Positions 24,587 through 34,234 of a stretch of 34,234 nt of DNA are shown here, in pieces. The position numbers and the translations under genes were made by a program. Within the stretch, counting starts at the first letter, position 1, and every line of letters starts with the position of its first letter. The notes beneath the pieces were generated by a model. The model was not told the origin of the DNA. It did not search any database and was given only the letters and a program-made list of their open reading frames with translations. The DNA is from Dyella sp. EPa41 (lineage in GTDB: Bacteria; Pseudomonadota; Gammaproteobacteria; Xanthomonadales; Rhodanobacteraceae), in contig NZ_BCPR01000050.1 of assembly GCF_016586165.1 (NCBI RefSeq), positions 1-34,234 of the forward strand, given 5' to 3'.

Positions 24587-25705
24587 TCAGTCGTGCACCT
24601 TGCGATTGGCGTAGATCGACATCAGCACGCCAAAGCCGGTGAGCAGCGATACCGCCGACGTTCCACCGTAGCTCACCAGTGGCATCGGCACGCCCACCAC
24701 CGGCAGCATGCCGGCGACCATGCCGCCGTTGACGAACACGTACACGAAGAAGCTCATGCCGATCGCGCCGGCGAGCAGGCGCGAATAGGTGTCGCGCGCT
24801 TCCATCGCGATCCACAGGCAGCGGCCGATGATGAACGCGTACAGCAGCATCAGGCCGATCACGCCGACCAGGCCGAACTCCTCGGAGAACACGGCGAAGA
24901 TGAAGTCGGTGGTGTGCTCGGGCAGGAAATCCAGGCGCGACTGCGTGCCGTGCTGCCACCCCTTGCCGAACATGCCACCCGAACCCACCGCGATCTGCGA
25001 CTGGATGATGTGCCAGCCGTTGCCCAGCGGATCGGACTCCGGATCAAGCAGCGTGCGCACGCGGTTGCGCTGGTATTCGTGCAGGAAATGCCAGGCCACC
25101 GGAACCATCGCACCCACCGCCGCGAGCAGGCTGCCGATCTTCCACCAGCGCATGCCCGACAGGAACAGCGCGAACGCACCGGCCGCGCTCACCAGCAGCG
25201 CCGTGCCGAGGTCGGGCTGTTCGGCGATCAGGCCGGCGGGAATCGCGATCAGGATGCCCACCACGATGATGTCCTTCCAGCTTGGCGGCAACTGGCGCGG
25301 GTGCAGGTACCACGCCACCATCATCGGCATGGTGAGCTTGAGCAGTTCGGACGGCTGGAACGACAGCACGCCCAGGTCCAGCCAGCGCTTGGAGCCGCTG
25401 CGCACCTCGCCCAGCGCCGCCACCACCAGCAGCAATGAGACGCTGCCCGCATAGAGCCAGGGCGTCCAGCTGCGCAACACGGATGGCGGAATGCGCGAGA
25501 TCAGCAACAGCAGGAAGCCGCCCATCACGAAGCGCGCGGCCTGGCCGGTGATCATCGCCATGTTGCCGCCGCTGGCGCTGTACAGCGTCATCAGGCCCAC
25601 GCAGGCGAGCACGAACAAGCCGAACGCCAACGGCAGGTCGATGCGTGGGCGCGTGATTATCCGGCGCAGCAAGCGCTGCAGGCGAATCTGGAGGGCGTCG
25701 ATCAT
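24587..25705 (-). CDS. rodA: Rod-shape peptidoglycan glycosyltransferase RodA
   Basis: A SEDS-family polymerase that builds glycan strands from lipid II together with PBP2. 372 residues with about ten membrane helices. Key parts: SGSKRWLDLGVLSFQPSEL, EQPDLGTALL, and the periplasmic loop FLPEHTTDFIF whose Asp (D267) matches the essential SEDS aspartate. VGVPMPLVSYGGTSAVSL near the C-terminus is also typical. Its ATG overlaps the mrdA stop (ATGA), coupling it to its partner. Confidence 0.97.
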   Translation of the reverse strand: MIDALQIRLQRLLRRIITRPRIDLPLAFGLFVLACVGLMTLYSASGGNMAMITGQAARFVMGGFLLLLISRIPPSVLRSWTPWLYAGSVSLLLVVAALGEVRSGSKRWLDLGVLSFQPSELLKLTMPMMVAWYLHPRQLPPSWKDIIVVGILIAIPAGLIAEQPDLGTALLVSAAGAFALFLSGMRWWKIGSLLAAVGAMVPVAWHFLHEYQRNRVRTLLDPESDPLGNGWHIIQSQIAVGSGGMFGKGWQHGTQSRLDFLPEHTTDFIFAVFSEEFGLVGVIGLMLLYAFIIGRCLWIAMEARDTYSRLLAGAIGMSFFVYVFVNGGMVAGMLPVVGVPMPLVSYGGTSAVSLLTGFGVLMSIYANRKVHD

Positions 25706-27714
25706 GGATTGCCTCCGTCGTCGGGGGCGGCGGTGCTGGAGCTTTCCGCGGGCAGCGCGGGCATGTCCGCCGGCGTGGCGACCGGCGTATCGTCCGGTAC
25801 GTCAGGCACGCCAATGGGCGTAACCGGGCCCTCAGGCGTCTTGCTCGGCGGCACCGCGCCACCGGTCGAGACCAGCCATGCATCCATGATCTTGCGCACG
25901 ATGGGGCCGGCGTCGGCCGCACCCCAGGCGCCTGATTCGAGCATGGCGGCCACCGCGATACGCGGTGCCTCGGTGGGCGTGTAGCCAATGAACCAGGCGC
26001 GGTGGCGGGTCGCCAGATAGGCCAGGTTCTTGTTGGTGTCGTAGTCGTTGCTGCGGCGCGAGAAGCGCTCCGCAGTACCGCTCTTGCCAGCCACCGTCAG
26101 CGGAAACCCCTTGAACACCCCTGCCTGCATGGCCGTACCGCCAGCGCCATACACCACCGCCTCCATGCCCTGGTTGACCACGTTCCAGTCGTTCGGCTTG
26201 CGGATCAGCGAGGGGCCCGAGGGGGGATTCGGCAGCGGCACGGCGTGTTCCTTCACCGCGGATGTCGCCATCACCAGGCGTGGGGCATACGGCGTGCCGT
26301 GGCCGGCGAGCGTCGCCGTGGCATGCGCGAGTTGCAGCGTGGTGACGTTCCAGTAACCCTGGCCGATACCGGCGATCACAGTCTCACCCGGGAACCAGCC
26401 GTACTTGCTGCGCGTGGCCTTCCACTCGCGTGACGGCAGGATGCCTTCAGTCTCGCCGATCAGGTCGATGCCGGTCTTCTTGCCGAAGCCCAGGCTGCCC
26501 ATCCAGCTGGCCAGTCGATCGATGCCCATGTCGAGCGCAAGCTTGTAGAAGTACGTGTTGGTCGACTTCTCGATGGCACGCACCATGTTCACCGTGCCAT
26601 CGCCACCGCGCGTGTCGTCGCGGTAGCAGCGCTGCTGCCCGGGAATGCAGAATTCGCCCGTGGACAGCACCGTGTCCTCCGGCCGGCGCACGCCCAGTTC
26701 CAGGCCACCCAGCGCGAGGAACGGCTTGACCGTGGAGCCCGGCTGATACGCGCTCTTCAAGGCGCGGTTGAGCAGTGGCTTGTCGGCATCCGTCGTGTAG
26801 GTGGTGTAGTCGGCGCGGCTGATGCCATTGACGAACAGGTTGGGGTCGAAGCTGGGCACGCTGACCATGGCCAGCACCTGGCCATTGCGCGGGTCGATGG
26901 CGACGGTCGAACCCGGCCGGCCATCGAAGGCGTCGGAGGCCGCCTTCTGCACACGCACGTCGATGCTCAGGTAGAGGTTCTTGCCCGGCGTGGGCGCATG
27001 CGTCTCCAGCACGCGCTGCACGCGGCCGTCCGCGTTCACCTCGACCAGCTCATAGCCCGGCTCGCCGTGCAGGATGTCCTCGTACGAACGTTCCAGGCCG
27101 CTGCGGCCAACATGGCTGGTGCCCTTGTAGCGATCCGCGTCGAGCCGGTTCATGTCGTCCGCGTCGATGCGGCCCACATAGCCCACCACGTGCGCGAACA
27201 ATGGCCCGTACGGGTAGCGCCGCGTGAGATAGGGCACCACGTCCACGCCGGGGAAACGCCAACGGTTGATGGCGAAGCGGTCAATCTCGTCCTCGGTGAG
27301 GTGCAGCTTCAGCGGCACGCTGTCGAAACGGCGGTTCTGCTTGAGCTGCTTCCTGAACGTCTCGATGTCGTCGTCGCCGAGCGGCACCACGTCGCGGATG
27401 TCCGACAGCATCGCCTTCATGTCGGGCACCTGCTCGGGCACCACTTCGAGGCGGAACGCAGGCACGTTGTCGGCCAGCAGCACGCCGCTGCGATCGTAGA
27501 TCAGGCCACGCGCCGGCGGGATCGCGCGCGGCTTGACGCGGTTGTTCTCCGAGCGCAGCGCGAACTCGTCGTGGCGCTGCACCTGCAGGTACTGGTAACG
27601 GCCGACCAGCACGCCCAGGCCAAGCAGGATCAGCGCGAAACCCACCATCGCGCGCACGCGGAACAGCGTGCTTTCGCCGCGGGAATCCTTGATCGAGCGC
27701 CGTTTCAGTGCCAT
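25702..27714 (-). CDS. mrdA: Penicillin-binding protein 2 (transpeptidase)
   Basis: The class B transpeptidase of the elongasome, which cross-links strands made by RodA. 670 residues: a short cytoplasmic end, one membrane helix (about 22-42), the PBP dimer/pedestal domain (RAIPPARGLIYDRSG), and the transpeptidase domain with SxxK at S327-K330 in YQPGSTVKPF, STN at 384-386 and KSG at 544-546. After residue ~617 comes a Pro/Thr/Ala/Asp-rich tail of about 50 residues that E. coli PBP2 only partly shares. mreD is 4 nt upstream and rodA overlaps downstream. Confidence 0.97.
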   Translation of the reverse strand: MALKRRSIKDSRGESTLFRVRAMVGFALILLGLGVLVGRYQYLQVQRHDEFALRSENNRVKPRAIPPARGLIYDRSGVLLADNVPAFRLEVVPEQVPDMKAMLSDIRDVVPLGDDDIETFRKQLKQNRRFDSVPLKLHLTEDEIDRFAINRWRFPGVDVVPYLTRRYPYGPLFAHVVGYVGRIDADDMNRLDADRYKGTSHVGRSGLERSYEDILHGEPGYELVEVNADGRVQRVLETHAPTPGKNLYLSIDVRVQKAASDAFDGRPGSTVAIDPRNGQVLAMVSVPSFDPNLFVNGISRADYTTYTTDADKPLLNRALKSAYQPGSTVKPFLALGGLELGVRRPEDTVLSTGEFCIPGQQRCYRDDTRGGDGTVNMVRAIEKSTNTYFYKLALDMGIDRLASWMGSLGFGKKTGIDLIGETEGILPSREWKATRSKYGWFPGETVIAGIGQGYWNVTTLQLAHATATLAGHGTPYAPRLVMATSAVKEHAVPLPNPPSGPSLIRKPNDWNVVNQGMEAVVYGAGGTAMQAGVFKGFPLTVAGKSGTAERFSRRSNDYDTNKNLAYLATRHRAWFIGYTPTEAPRIAVAAMLESGAWGAADAGPIVRKIMDAWLVSTGGAVPPSKTPEGPVTPIGVPDVPDDTPVATPADMPALPAESSSTAAPDDGGNP

Positions 27715-27718
27715 GGCG

Positions 27719-28207
27719 CTACTGGATGCGCAGGCGCATGCGCAGGTCGTCCATGAGCAGGAACAGGAACGGCCATAGCGCGGCGCCGACGAACGGCGAG
27801 ATCCACCAGCTTGCGGTAGGCAAGGCCTCGCCGGCGAACGTGCGCACGATCAGCAGCAGCACCCGGTCGTTGAGCAAGAGCGCAAGCACGGCCAGGGTCT
27901 GCTGCCACATCGGGAAGAAGCGCAGGCGCGAGCGGAAACGCAGCGCGATGAACACCAGCGCGCACAGGCGCATGGCCTGCTCGCCCAGCAGTACGCCATC
28001 GAGCAGGTCCGCGCCCAGGCCGATGCAGAAGGCGAGGCCCAGGCTCACGCGCTGGTCGCCCGACTCCAGCGCCCAGTACAGCAGGAACAGCGCCGGCCAG
28101 TACGGCTTGAACGGCTGCAGCGGCGCCGGCAACGGCACCAACATCGACATCAGCGCGAACACCAGCGAGCCGGCAAACCATAGCCATTGGATGCGTTGCT
28201 TGTTCAT
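27719..28207 (-). CDS. mreD: Rod-shape-determining membrane protein MreD
   Basis: 162 residues with five or six membrane helices, the usual MreD size. Typical features are the N-terminal PLPAPLQPFKPYWPALFLLYWAL segment and FCIGLGADLLDGVLLGEQA in the middle, which match the family's conserved W-P-x-x-L and G-x-x-x-D-x-L-x-G patterns. It links MreC and the RodA-PBP2 pair in the inner membrane. Its start overlaps mreC by four bases and mrdA follows after 4 nt. Confidence 0.93.
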   Translation of the reverse strand: MNKQRIQWLWFAGSLVFALMSMLVPLPAPLQPFKPYWPALFLLYWALESGDQRVSLGLAFCIGLGADLLDGVLLGEQAMRLCALVFIALRFRSRLRFFPMWQQTLAVLALLLNDRVLLLIVRTFAGEALPTASWWISPFVGAALWPFLFLLMDDLRMRLRIQ

Positions 28208-29187
28208 GGCTGCGCCGGTCCCGTGCTGGTGGCCGGCGCGACGGCAGCCCGCGGTGGCGGCGGCGTTTCCGTGCTGGCGGAAGGCGCCGGCGCGAGATCC
28301 GATGGCGGCCCCGCCGGTGTCACGGGTTCCGGCGGGCCAACGGGTTCAGCCAGGTCATGCAACAGCAGCACGTCCTCGCTGCGATCCAGGTCAGCGGTGG
28401 GGCGCGCCTTGCCTTCGAGGAACATGCCCGAGGCAGCGGGCTCCACGCTGCGGATCTCACCCACCGGAAAGCCCGGCGGAAAACGACCACCAAGGCCCGA
28501 GGTGAGCAGCTTGTCACCCGGATGAACGTCGGCGGCCATGGAAATGTTCGGCAGGCTAAGCAGGGCGCCGTCGCGGGAGCCGTAGGCCACCGTGCGCAGG
28601 CCGGTGCGCTCGATCACCACCGGAATCGCATGATCGGGATCGGTCACCAGCATCACCAGCGAGGTGCGCGCCATCACTTCCACCACCTGTCCGATCACGC
28701 CGTGCGCATCGATCACCACCTGGCCCTTCTTCACGCCGTCATGCGAGCCCACGTTGACCAGCATGCGCTGGCGCGACGCGCCCAGGTCCACGTCGATGAC
28801 GCGGGCCAGCTGCACGTTGAGTTCCAGGCTGTGCTGCGTGTCCAGCAATTCCTTCAGGCGCTGGTTCTGCTCGGCCACGGCCGCCATGCGGTTGAGCTTG
28901 GCGTTGGCCAGCAGCAGGTCTTCGCGCAGGCGCTGGTTCTGCTCGGTGAGCACTTTGCGATCGGAGAACGCCACGCTGGCCGCACGCATGCCGGTGGCCG
29001 GCAGGCTGGCCAGCCGGTAGACCGGCTCGACCAGCACCGATGCGGTATTGCGCAGGCGCCAGATCCAGCCATTGCGATGGTCGAGCACCATCAGCACCAG
29101 GGCCAGCGCAAGATAGAAAATGAGTCTGAGCGTGCCGGCGGCCGTGCCGGCGAACAGGGGCGACGATTCCTCGCGCGCGAGCGCCAT
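28204..29187 (-). CDS. mreC: Rod-shape-determining protein MreC
   Basis: 327 residues: N-terminal cytoplasmic stretch, one membrane helix (about 21-36), a coiled-coil (75-118, with EQNQRLREDLLLANAKLNRM), and two beta-barrel domains that include ARVIDVDLGASRQRMLVNVG, GQVVEVMARTSLVMLVTDPD and LLTSGLGGRFPPGFPVGEI. MreC activates PBP2. The last ~50 residues are almost only Pro, Ala, Ser, Thr and Glu, a disordered periplasmic tail. Gene lies 26 nt after mreB and overlaps mreD. Confidence 0.96.
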   Translation of the reverse strand: MALAREESSPLFAGTAAGTLRLIFYLALALVLMVLDHRNGWIWRLRNTASVLVEPVYRLASLPATGMRAASVAFSDRKVLTEQNQRLREDLLLANAKLNRMAAVAEQNQRLKELLDTQHSLELNVQLARVIDVDLGASRQRMLVNVGSHDGVKKGQVVIDAHGVIGQVVEVMARTSLVMLVTDPDHAIPVVIERTGLRTVAYGSRDGALLSLPNISMAADVHPGDKLLTSGLGGRFPPGFPVGEIRSVEPAASGMFLEGKARPTADLDRSEDVLLLHDLAEPVGPPEPVTPAGPPSDLAPAPSASTETPPPPRAAVAPATSTGPAQP

Positions 29188-29213
29188 GGCCTACCCCCTT
29201 TCCGCGGCGCGGT

Positions 29214-30284
<1,071 letters not shown>

Positions 30285-30302
30285 CTAAAAAGTAAGCGCG
30301 CC

Positions 30303-30331
30303 AGTCTAGTCAGCAAGCCCCCGGATCGCAA
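30303..30331 (-). promoter_or_regulatory. Candidate sigma-70 promoter for the mre operon
   Basis: On the minus strand TTGCGA (30331-30326), a 17-nt spacer and TAGACT (30308-30303), ending 42 nt before the mreB ATG. Correct spacing and four of six matches in each box. Confidence 0.5.
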
Positions 30332-30441
30332 GGACAATCTCGTTAAGAAAGCCTTTGGAGACGCGATGATATGCGCGTTTTCAGAGGTTGCCCCGGCGAA
30401 CCCGCGGCGGCCGGAAAGTCGCGGACCGGCCCTTATGCCGG

Positions 30442-30447
30442 TACAAT
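30442..30447 (+). promoter_or_regulatory. Candidate -10 box (TACAAT) for the adenosine kinase-like gene
   Basis: TACAAT in CCGGTACAATCTGG, 75 nt before the start codon, similar in context to the purC TACAAT. No clear -35. Confidence 0.4.
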
Positions 30448-30522
30448 CTGGAACTTTGAGCCAGGCAGGCGCGTGAGCCGCCCGGCATCTTCGTTCCACT
30501 TGCCAGGAAATCACCTCGCGCC

Positions 30523-31458
30523 ATGTCTGCCGTCATCTGCGGATCGCTCGCCTACGACACCATCATGGTCTTCCAGGACCAGTTCAAGAACCACATCCTG
30601 CCGGACCAGGTGCACATCCTGAACGTGTCGTTCCTGGTGCCGAGGATGCGCCGCGAGTTCGGCGGCTGCGCCGGCAACATCGCGTACAACCTCAAGCTGC
30701 TAGGCGCCGACCCGCTGCCGGTCGCCACGGTGGGCCAGGACTTCGCGCCCTACCGCGCGCACATGGAGAAGTGCGGCATCCGCCTGGACTACGTGCGCGA
30801 GTTCGAGGACCAGTTCACGCCGCAGTGCTTCATCACCACCGACCTGGACAACAACCAGATCACCGCCTTCCACCCGGGTGCCATGCTGAGCGCGCACACC
30901 AACCACGTGCGCGACATCCCGGAGATCAGCTTCGCCATCGTGGCTCCCGACAGCCGCGACGCCATGCTGCAGCACGTGGATGAATTCGCCGCGCGCGGCG
31001 TGCCCTTCATCTTCGATCCGGGCCAGGCCATGCCGCTGTTCGACGGCGCCGAGTTCCGCGCCATGATCGAAAAGTCGACCTACGTGATCGTCAACGACTA
31101 CGAGTCGCAACTGCTGCAGCAGCGCACCGGCTGGAGCGCGCAGGACATCGCCTCGCGCGTGAAGGCCTACATCGTGACGCAGGGCCCGCGCGGTTCGCAC
31201 ATCCACACCGACGGCACCACGCACGAGATCCCGGCCGCACGCGAGCGCCAGGTGGTCGACCCCACCGGCTGCGGCGATGCTTATCGCGCCGGCCTGATCT
31301 TCGGCATCATGAAGGGCAAGGACTGGCCGACCATTGGCCGCATGGCCTCGCTGATGGGCGCCCTCAAGGTGGAACACCCCGGCACGCAGAACCAGCGCTT
31401 CGACTATGCGCAGTTCTCCGCGGAGTTCAAGGAACAGTTCGGCTACTCGATCGACTGA
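30523..31458 (+). CDS. PfkB-family sugar kinase, probable adenosine kinase (AdoK-like)
   Basis: 311 residues of the ribokinase/PfkB family. The first signature is FGGCAGNIAYNLKLLGADP (47-64) and the second is DPTGCGDAYRAGLIFG, with catalytic base D252. The whole chain can be laid beside Mycobacterium tuberculosis adenosine kinase from memory: ILPDQVHILNVSFLV, ITAFHPGAM, VNDYESQLL, TGWS, and TQNQRFDY correspond to similar stretches there. Adenosine kinase salvages adenosine to AMP. Annotation pipelines often say only 'carbohydrate kinase family'. The gene diverges from mreB and ends at a strong hairpin. Substrate is inferred from that resemblance. Confidence 0.82.
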   Translation: MSAVICGSLAYDTIMVFQDQFKNHILPDQVHILNVSFLVPRMRREFGGCAGNIAYNLKLLGADPLPVATVGQDFAPYRAHMEKCGIRLDYVREFEDQFTPQCFITTDLDNNQITAFHPGAMLSAHTNHVRDIPEISFAIVAPDSRDAMLQHVDEFAARGVPFIFDPGQAMPLFDGAEFRAMIEKSTYVIVNDYESQLLQQRTGWSAQDIASRVKAYIVTQGPRGSHIHTDGTTHEIPAARERQVVDPTGCGDAYRAGLIFGIMKGKDWPTIGRMASLMGALKVEHPGTQNQRFDYAQFSAEFKEQFGYSID

Positions 31459-31481
31459 TCGACGCAGCCAATGCATGTCGG

Positions 31482-31512
31482 CAAGGCCTCCCGCCCGGGA
31501 GGCCTTGTCGTT

Positions 31513-31513
<1 letters not shown>
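31482..31513 (+). terminator. Intrinsic terminator after the adenosine kinase-like gene
   Basis: CAAGGCCTCCCG (31482-31493), loop CC, CGGGAGGCCTTG (31496-31507), then TCGTTT. Perfect 12-bp stem. It also sits right at the end of the convergent glpK and probably serves both. Confidence 0.85.
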
Positions 31514-33030
<1,517 letters not shown>

Positions 33031-33094
33031 TCAGAGGGCTCAAGCGTAGCAACAAGCGACGACGCGGATCGATGCCCGCCCGCTGCCTGGCGTA

Positions 33095-33655
33095 TTAGTG
33101 CTCCCCGCCCTTCGCGGCGGGTTGCATGATGCGGTCGATGAACGCCAGGGCCAGCGCGGACACCACGAAGGCCAGGTGCAGCAACACCTGCCACATGATC
33201 GTCTGCGGATTGAGCGTATTGGCCTTGATGAAGGTCGCAAGCAGGTGAATCGACGAGATGCCGATGATCGCCATCGCCAGCTTCACCTTGAGCACCGTCG
33301 CATTCACGTGCGACAGCCATTCCGGCTGGTCCGGATGTCCCTCGAGTTTCAGCCGCGACACGAAGGTTTCATAACCACCCACGATCACCATCACCAGCAG
33401 GTTGGAAATCATCACCACATCGATCAACCCCAGCACAGTGAGCATGATCGTGGTCTCGGCACTTTCCGCCGCGGCGCCATCACCGAGATGACCGAACAGG
33501 GTGGCATCGACCAGATGCCACAACTCGCGGACAAACTGCACGACGTAGATCGCCTGGGCCACGATCAGGCCCAGATACAGCGGCAACTGCAGCCAGCGCG
33601 AAGAGAAGATGAGATAGGGAAGCAGACCGAGGCGGCTCTTCATGGGAGTCGTCAT
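33095..33655 (-). CDS. UPF0114 (YqhA/TIGR00645) membrane protein
   Basis: 186 residues with three to four membrane helices (about 20-42, 70-95, 125-145, 155-175). The family text is clear: [37 protein letters not shown], and [18 protein letters not shown]. The function of YqhA-like proteins is not established. ATG 33655 is chosen over GTG 33664 and ATG 33643; none has a strong ribosome site. It lies 82 nt upstream of glpK on the same strand. Confidence 0.88.
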   Translation of the reverse strand: MTTPMKSRLGLLPYLIFSSRWLQLPLYLGLIVAQAIYVVQFVRELWHLVDATLFGHLGDGAAAESAETTIMLTVLGLIDVVMISNLLVMVIVGGYETFVSRLKLEGHPDQPEWLSHVNATVLKVKLAMAIIGISSIHLLATFIKANTLNPQTIMWQVLLHLAFVVSALALAFIDRIMQPAAKGGEH

Positions 33656-33733
33656 ATGCGTCACAACAGCGGGGGATGGTCATCGATGATCGCAAATTCT
33701 TGCGCACTAATCGATGACCAGGCGTGATCGTAT

Positions 33734-34084
33734 TCAGTCGCCGTCGCGTACCAACCGACGTTCCATGAAGCCGGTTCGCAGGCGATTACGTGGCCGCGGT
33801 GAAGACACGGTCGCCCCCGCCGTTGCGCCATTCGACGCTTCGTCGATCCCGCGAGAACGCGAAGCCTGATCCACCGTCGCTCTTGCTCGATGCGCCTGGG
33901 CGCTGTGCATCGCCGCAGGCCGGCGAAAGGCGTCGATAGCCGGTCCCCGAGGCGCACGTGGGATGAACTGCCCGGCCGAATAGATCGGCGGGCACGCCGG
34001 TGCGCTTGGTCGCGCGCCTGGTTTGCCGATCCGGAATGATCCGCCCGCCGAGCGCCCATGGCGCTCATGGCGCGCGAGGCGCAT
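33734..34084 (-). CDS. Weak hypothetical gene, Arg/Ala-rich
   Basis: A 116-residue open frame from ATG 34084 with AGGAG 8 nt upstream. Product is rich in Arg, Ala, Pro and Gly with no predicted helix or known domain. Third-position G/C content looks lower than in the core genes, so this may be chance. A competing frame covers 33661-34068 on the same strand. I keep it only because of the ribosome site. Confidence 0.28.
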   Translation of the reverse strand: MRLARHERHGRSAGGSFRIGKPGARPSAPACPPIYSAGQFIPRAPRGPAIDAFRRPAAMHSAQAHRARATVDQASRSRGIDEASNGATAGATVSSPRPRNRLRTGFMERRLVRDGD

Positions 34085-34234
34085 GAGGCTCGCTCCTGTC
34101 AAAGCGCGTGCTGTCGTTGCAGCAGCGGAGCTGGTGCGTAACAGCTGTCGCGGAAGCGGGACGACGCGTGATGTGCGCGGTCACGCCGCGCCCGTGTTTC
34201 GCGCACCGCGGTGCGGCGGCGGGTCTGCCTCGGC
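34085..34234. other. Right-edge sequence with no recognised feature
   Basis: No convincing start, repeat or RNA structure; GC-rich text with runs such as GCGCGGTCACGCCGCGCC. It may be the upstream region of a gene beyond the window. Confidence 0.4.

Noticed and set aside
33661-34068. 135-codon minus-strand frame near the right edge
   Set aside because: No ribosome site, Arg-rich composition, and overlap with a competing frame that has a better start.

Overview
The window is GC-rich (mid-60s percent by eye) and gammaproteobacterial. Protein sequence style and gene order (rodA-mrdA with mltB/rlpA/dacC/ybeD/lipB/lipA; mreBCD beside mrdA; rpe near trpE; an AdoK-like kinase; GTAGGAGCG-type intergenic repeats) point to Xanthomonadales, most likely a Rhodanobacteraceae member such as Dyella, Luteibacter or Rhodanobacter. 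The genus is inference. Most of the window is chromosomal core; accessory DNA is confined to about 1.95-3.4 kb.

Left part (1-12 kb). The tail of an unidentified gene overlaps a secreted VanX/DdpX-type D-Ala-D-Ala dipeptidase, followed by a secreted serine beta-lactamase-like hydrolase. A repeat-rich spacer then holds a 747-bp IS1595-family insertion sequence. Its transposase has an in-frame amber stop, and it has landed inside a palindromic intergenic element. On the minus strand trpE is followed, with near-overlap, by a gene for an exported protein that looks like a chorismate lyase. A plus-strand membrane protein with a GYF_2-like region comes next. Then comes a three-gene minus-strand operon: an OmpR-type response regulator, a small secreted protein of unknown function, and a histidine kinase with a large periplasmic domain. 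The two-component pair resembles the proteobacterial dedicated sortase system PdsR/PdsS, but no sortase or sortase substrate is in the window. Two tiny plus-strand genes diverge from it and end at a clear terminator. Seven copies of a palindromic repeat are scattered here, four of them as two inverted doublets.

Middle (11-17 kb). rpe and a djlA/cytochrome c pair lie on the minus strand. purC with a DUF962/Mpo1-like gene, an unknown four-helix membrane protein and a non-canonical Y-family DNA polymerase lie on the plus strand.

Right part (16.8-30.3 kb). A collinear minus-strand block reads mreB-mreC-mreD-mrdA-rodA, mltB-rlpA, dacC-ybeD-lipB-lipA-prc. It joins the Rod elongation machinery, peptidoglycan trimming enzymes, lipoate synthesis and the periplasmic protease Prc. 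Several junctions are 4-bp ATGA overlaps that imply translational coupling. An adenosine kinase-like gene diverges from mreB and ends at a strong hairpin facing glpK; a UPF0114 (YqhA-like) membrane protein follows. The last ~570 bases hold at most one weak hypothetical gene.

No tRNA, rRNA, CRISPR array or prophage was recognised. The best candidates for something new are the exported chorismate-lyase-like protein coupled to trpE, and the response regulator/secreted protein/kinase module with its flanking small genes.
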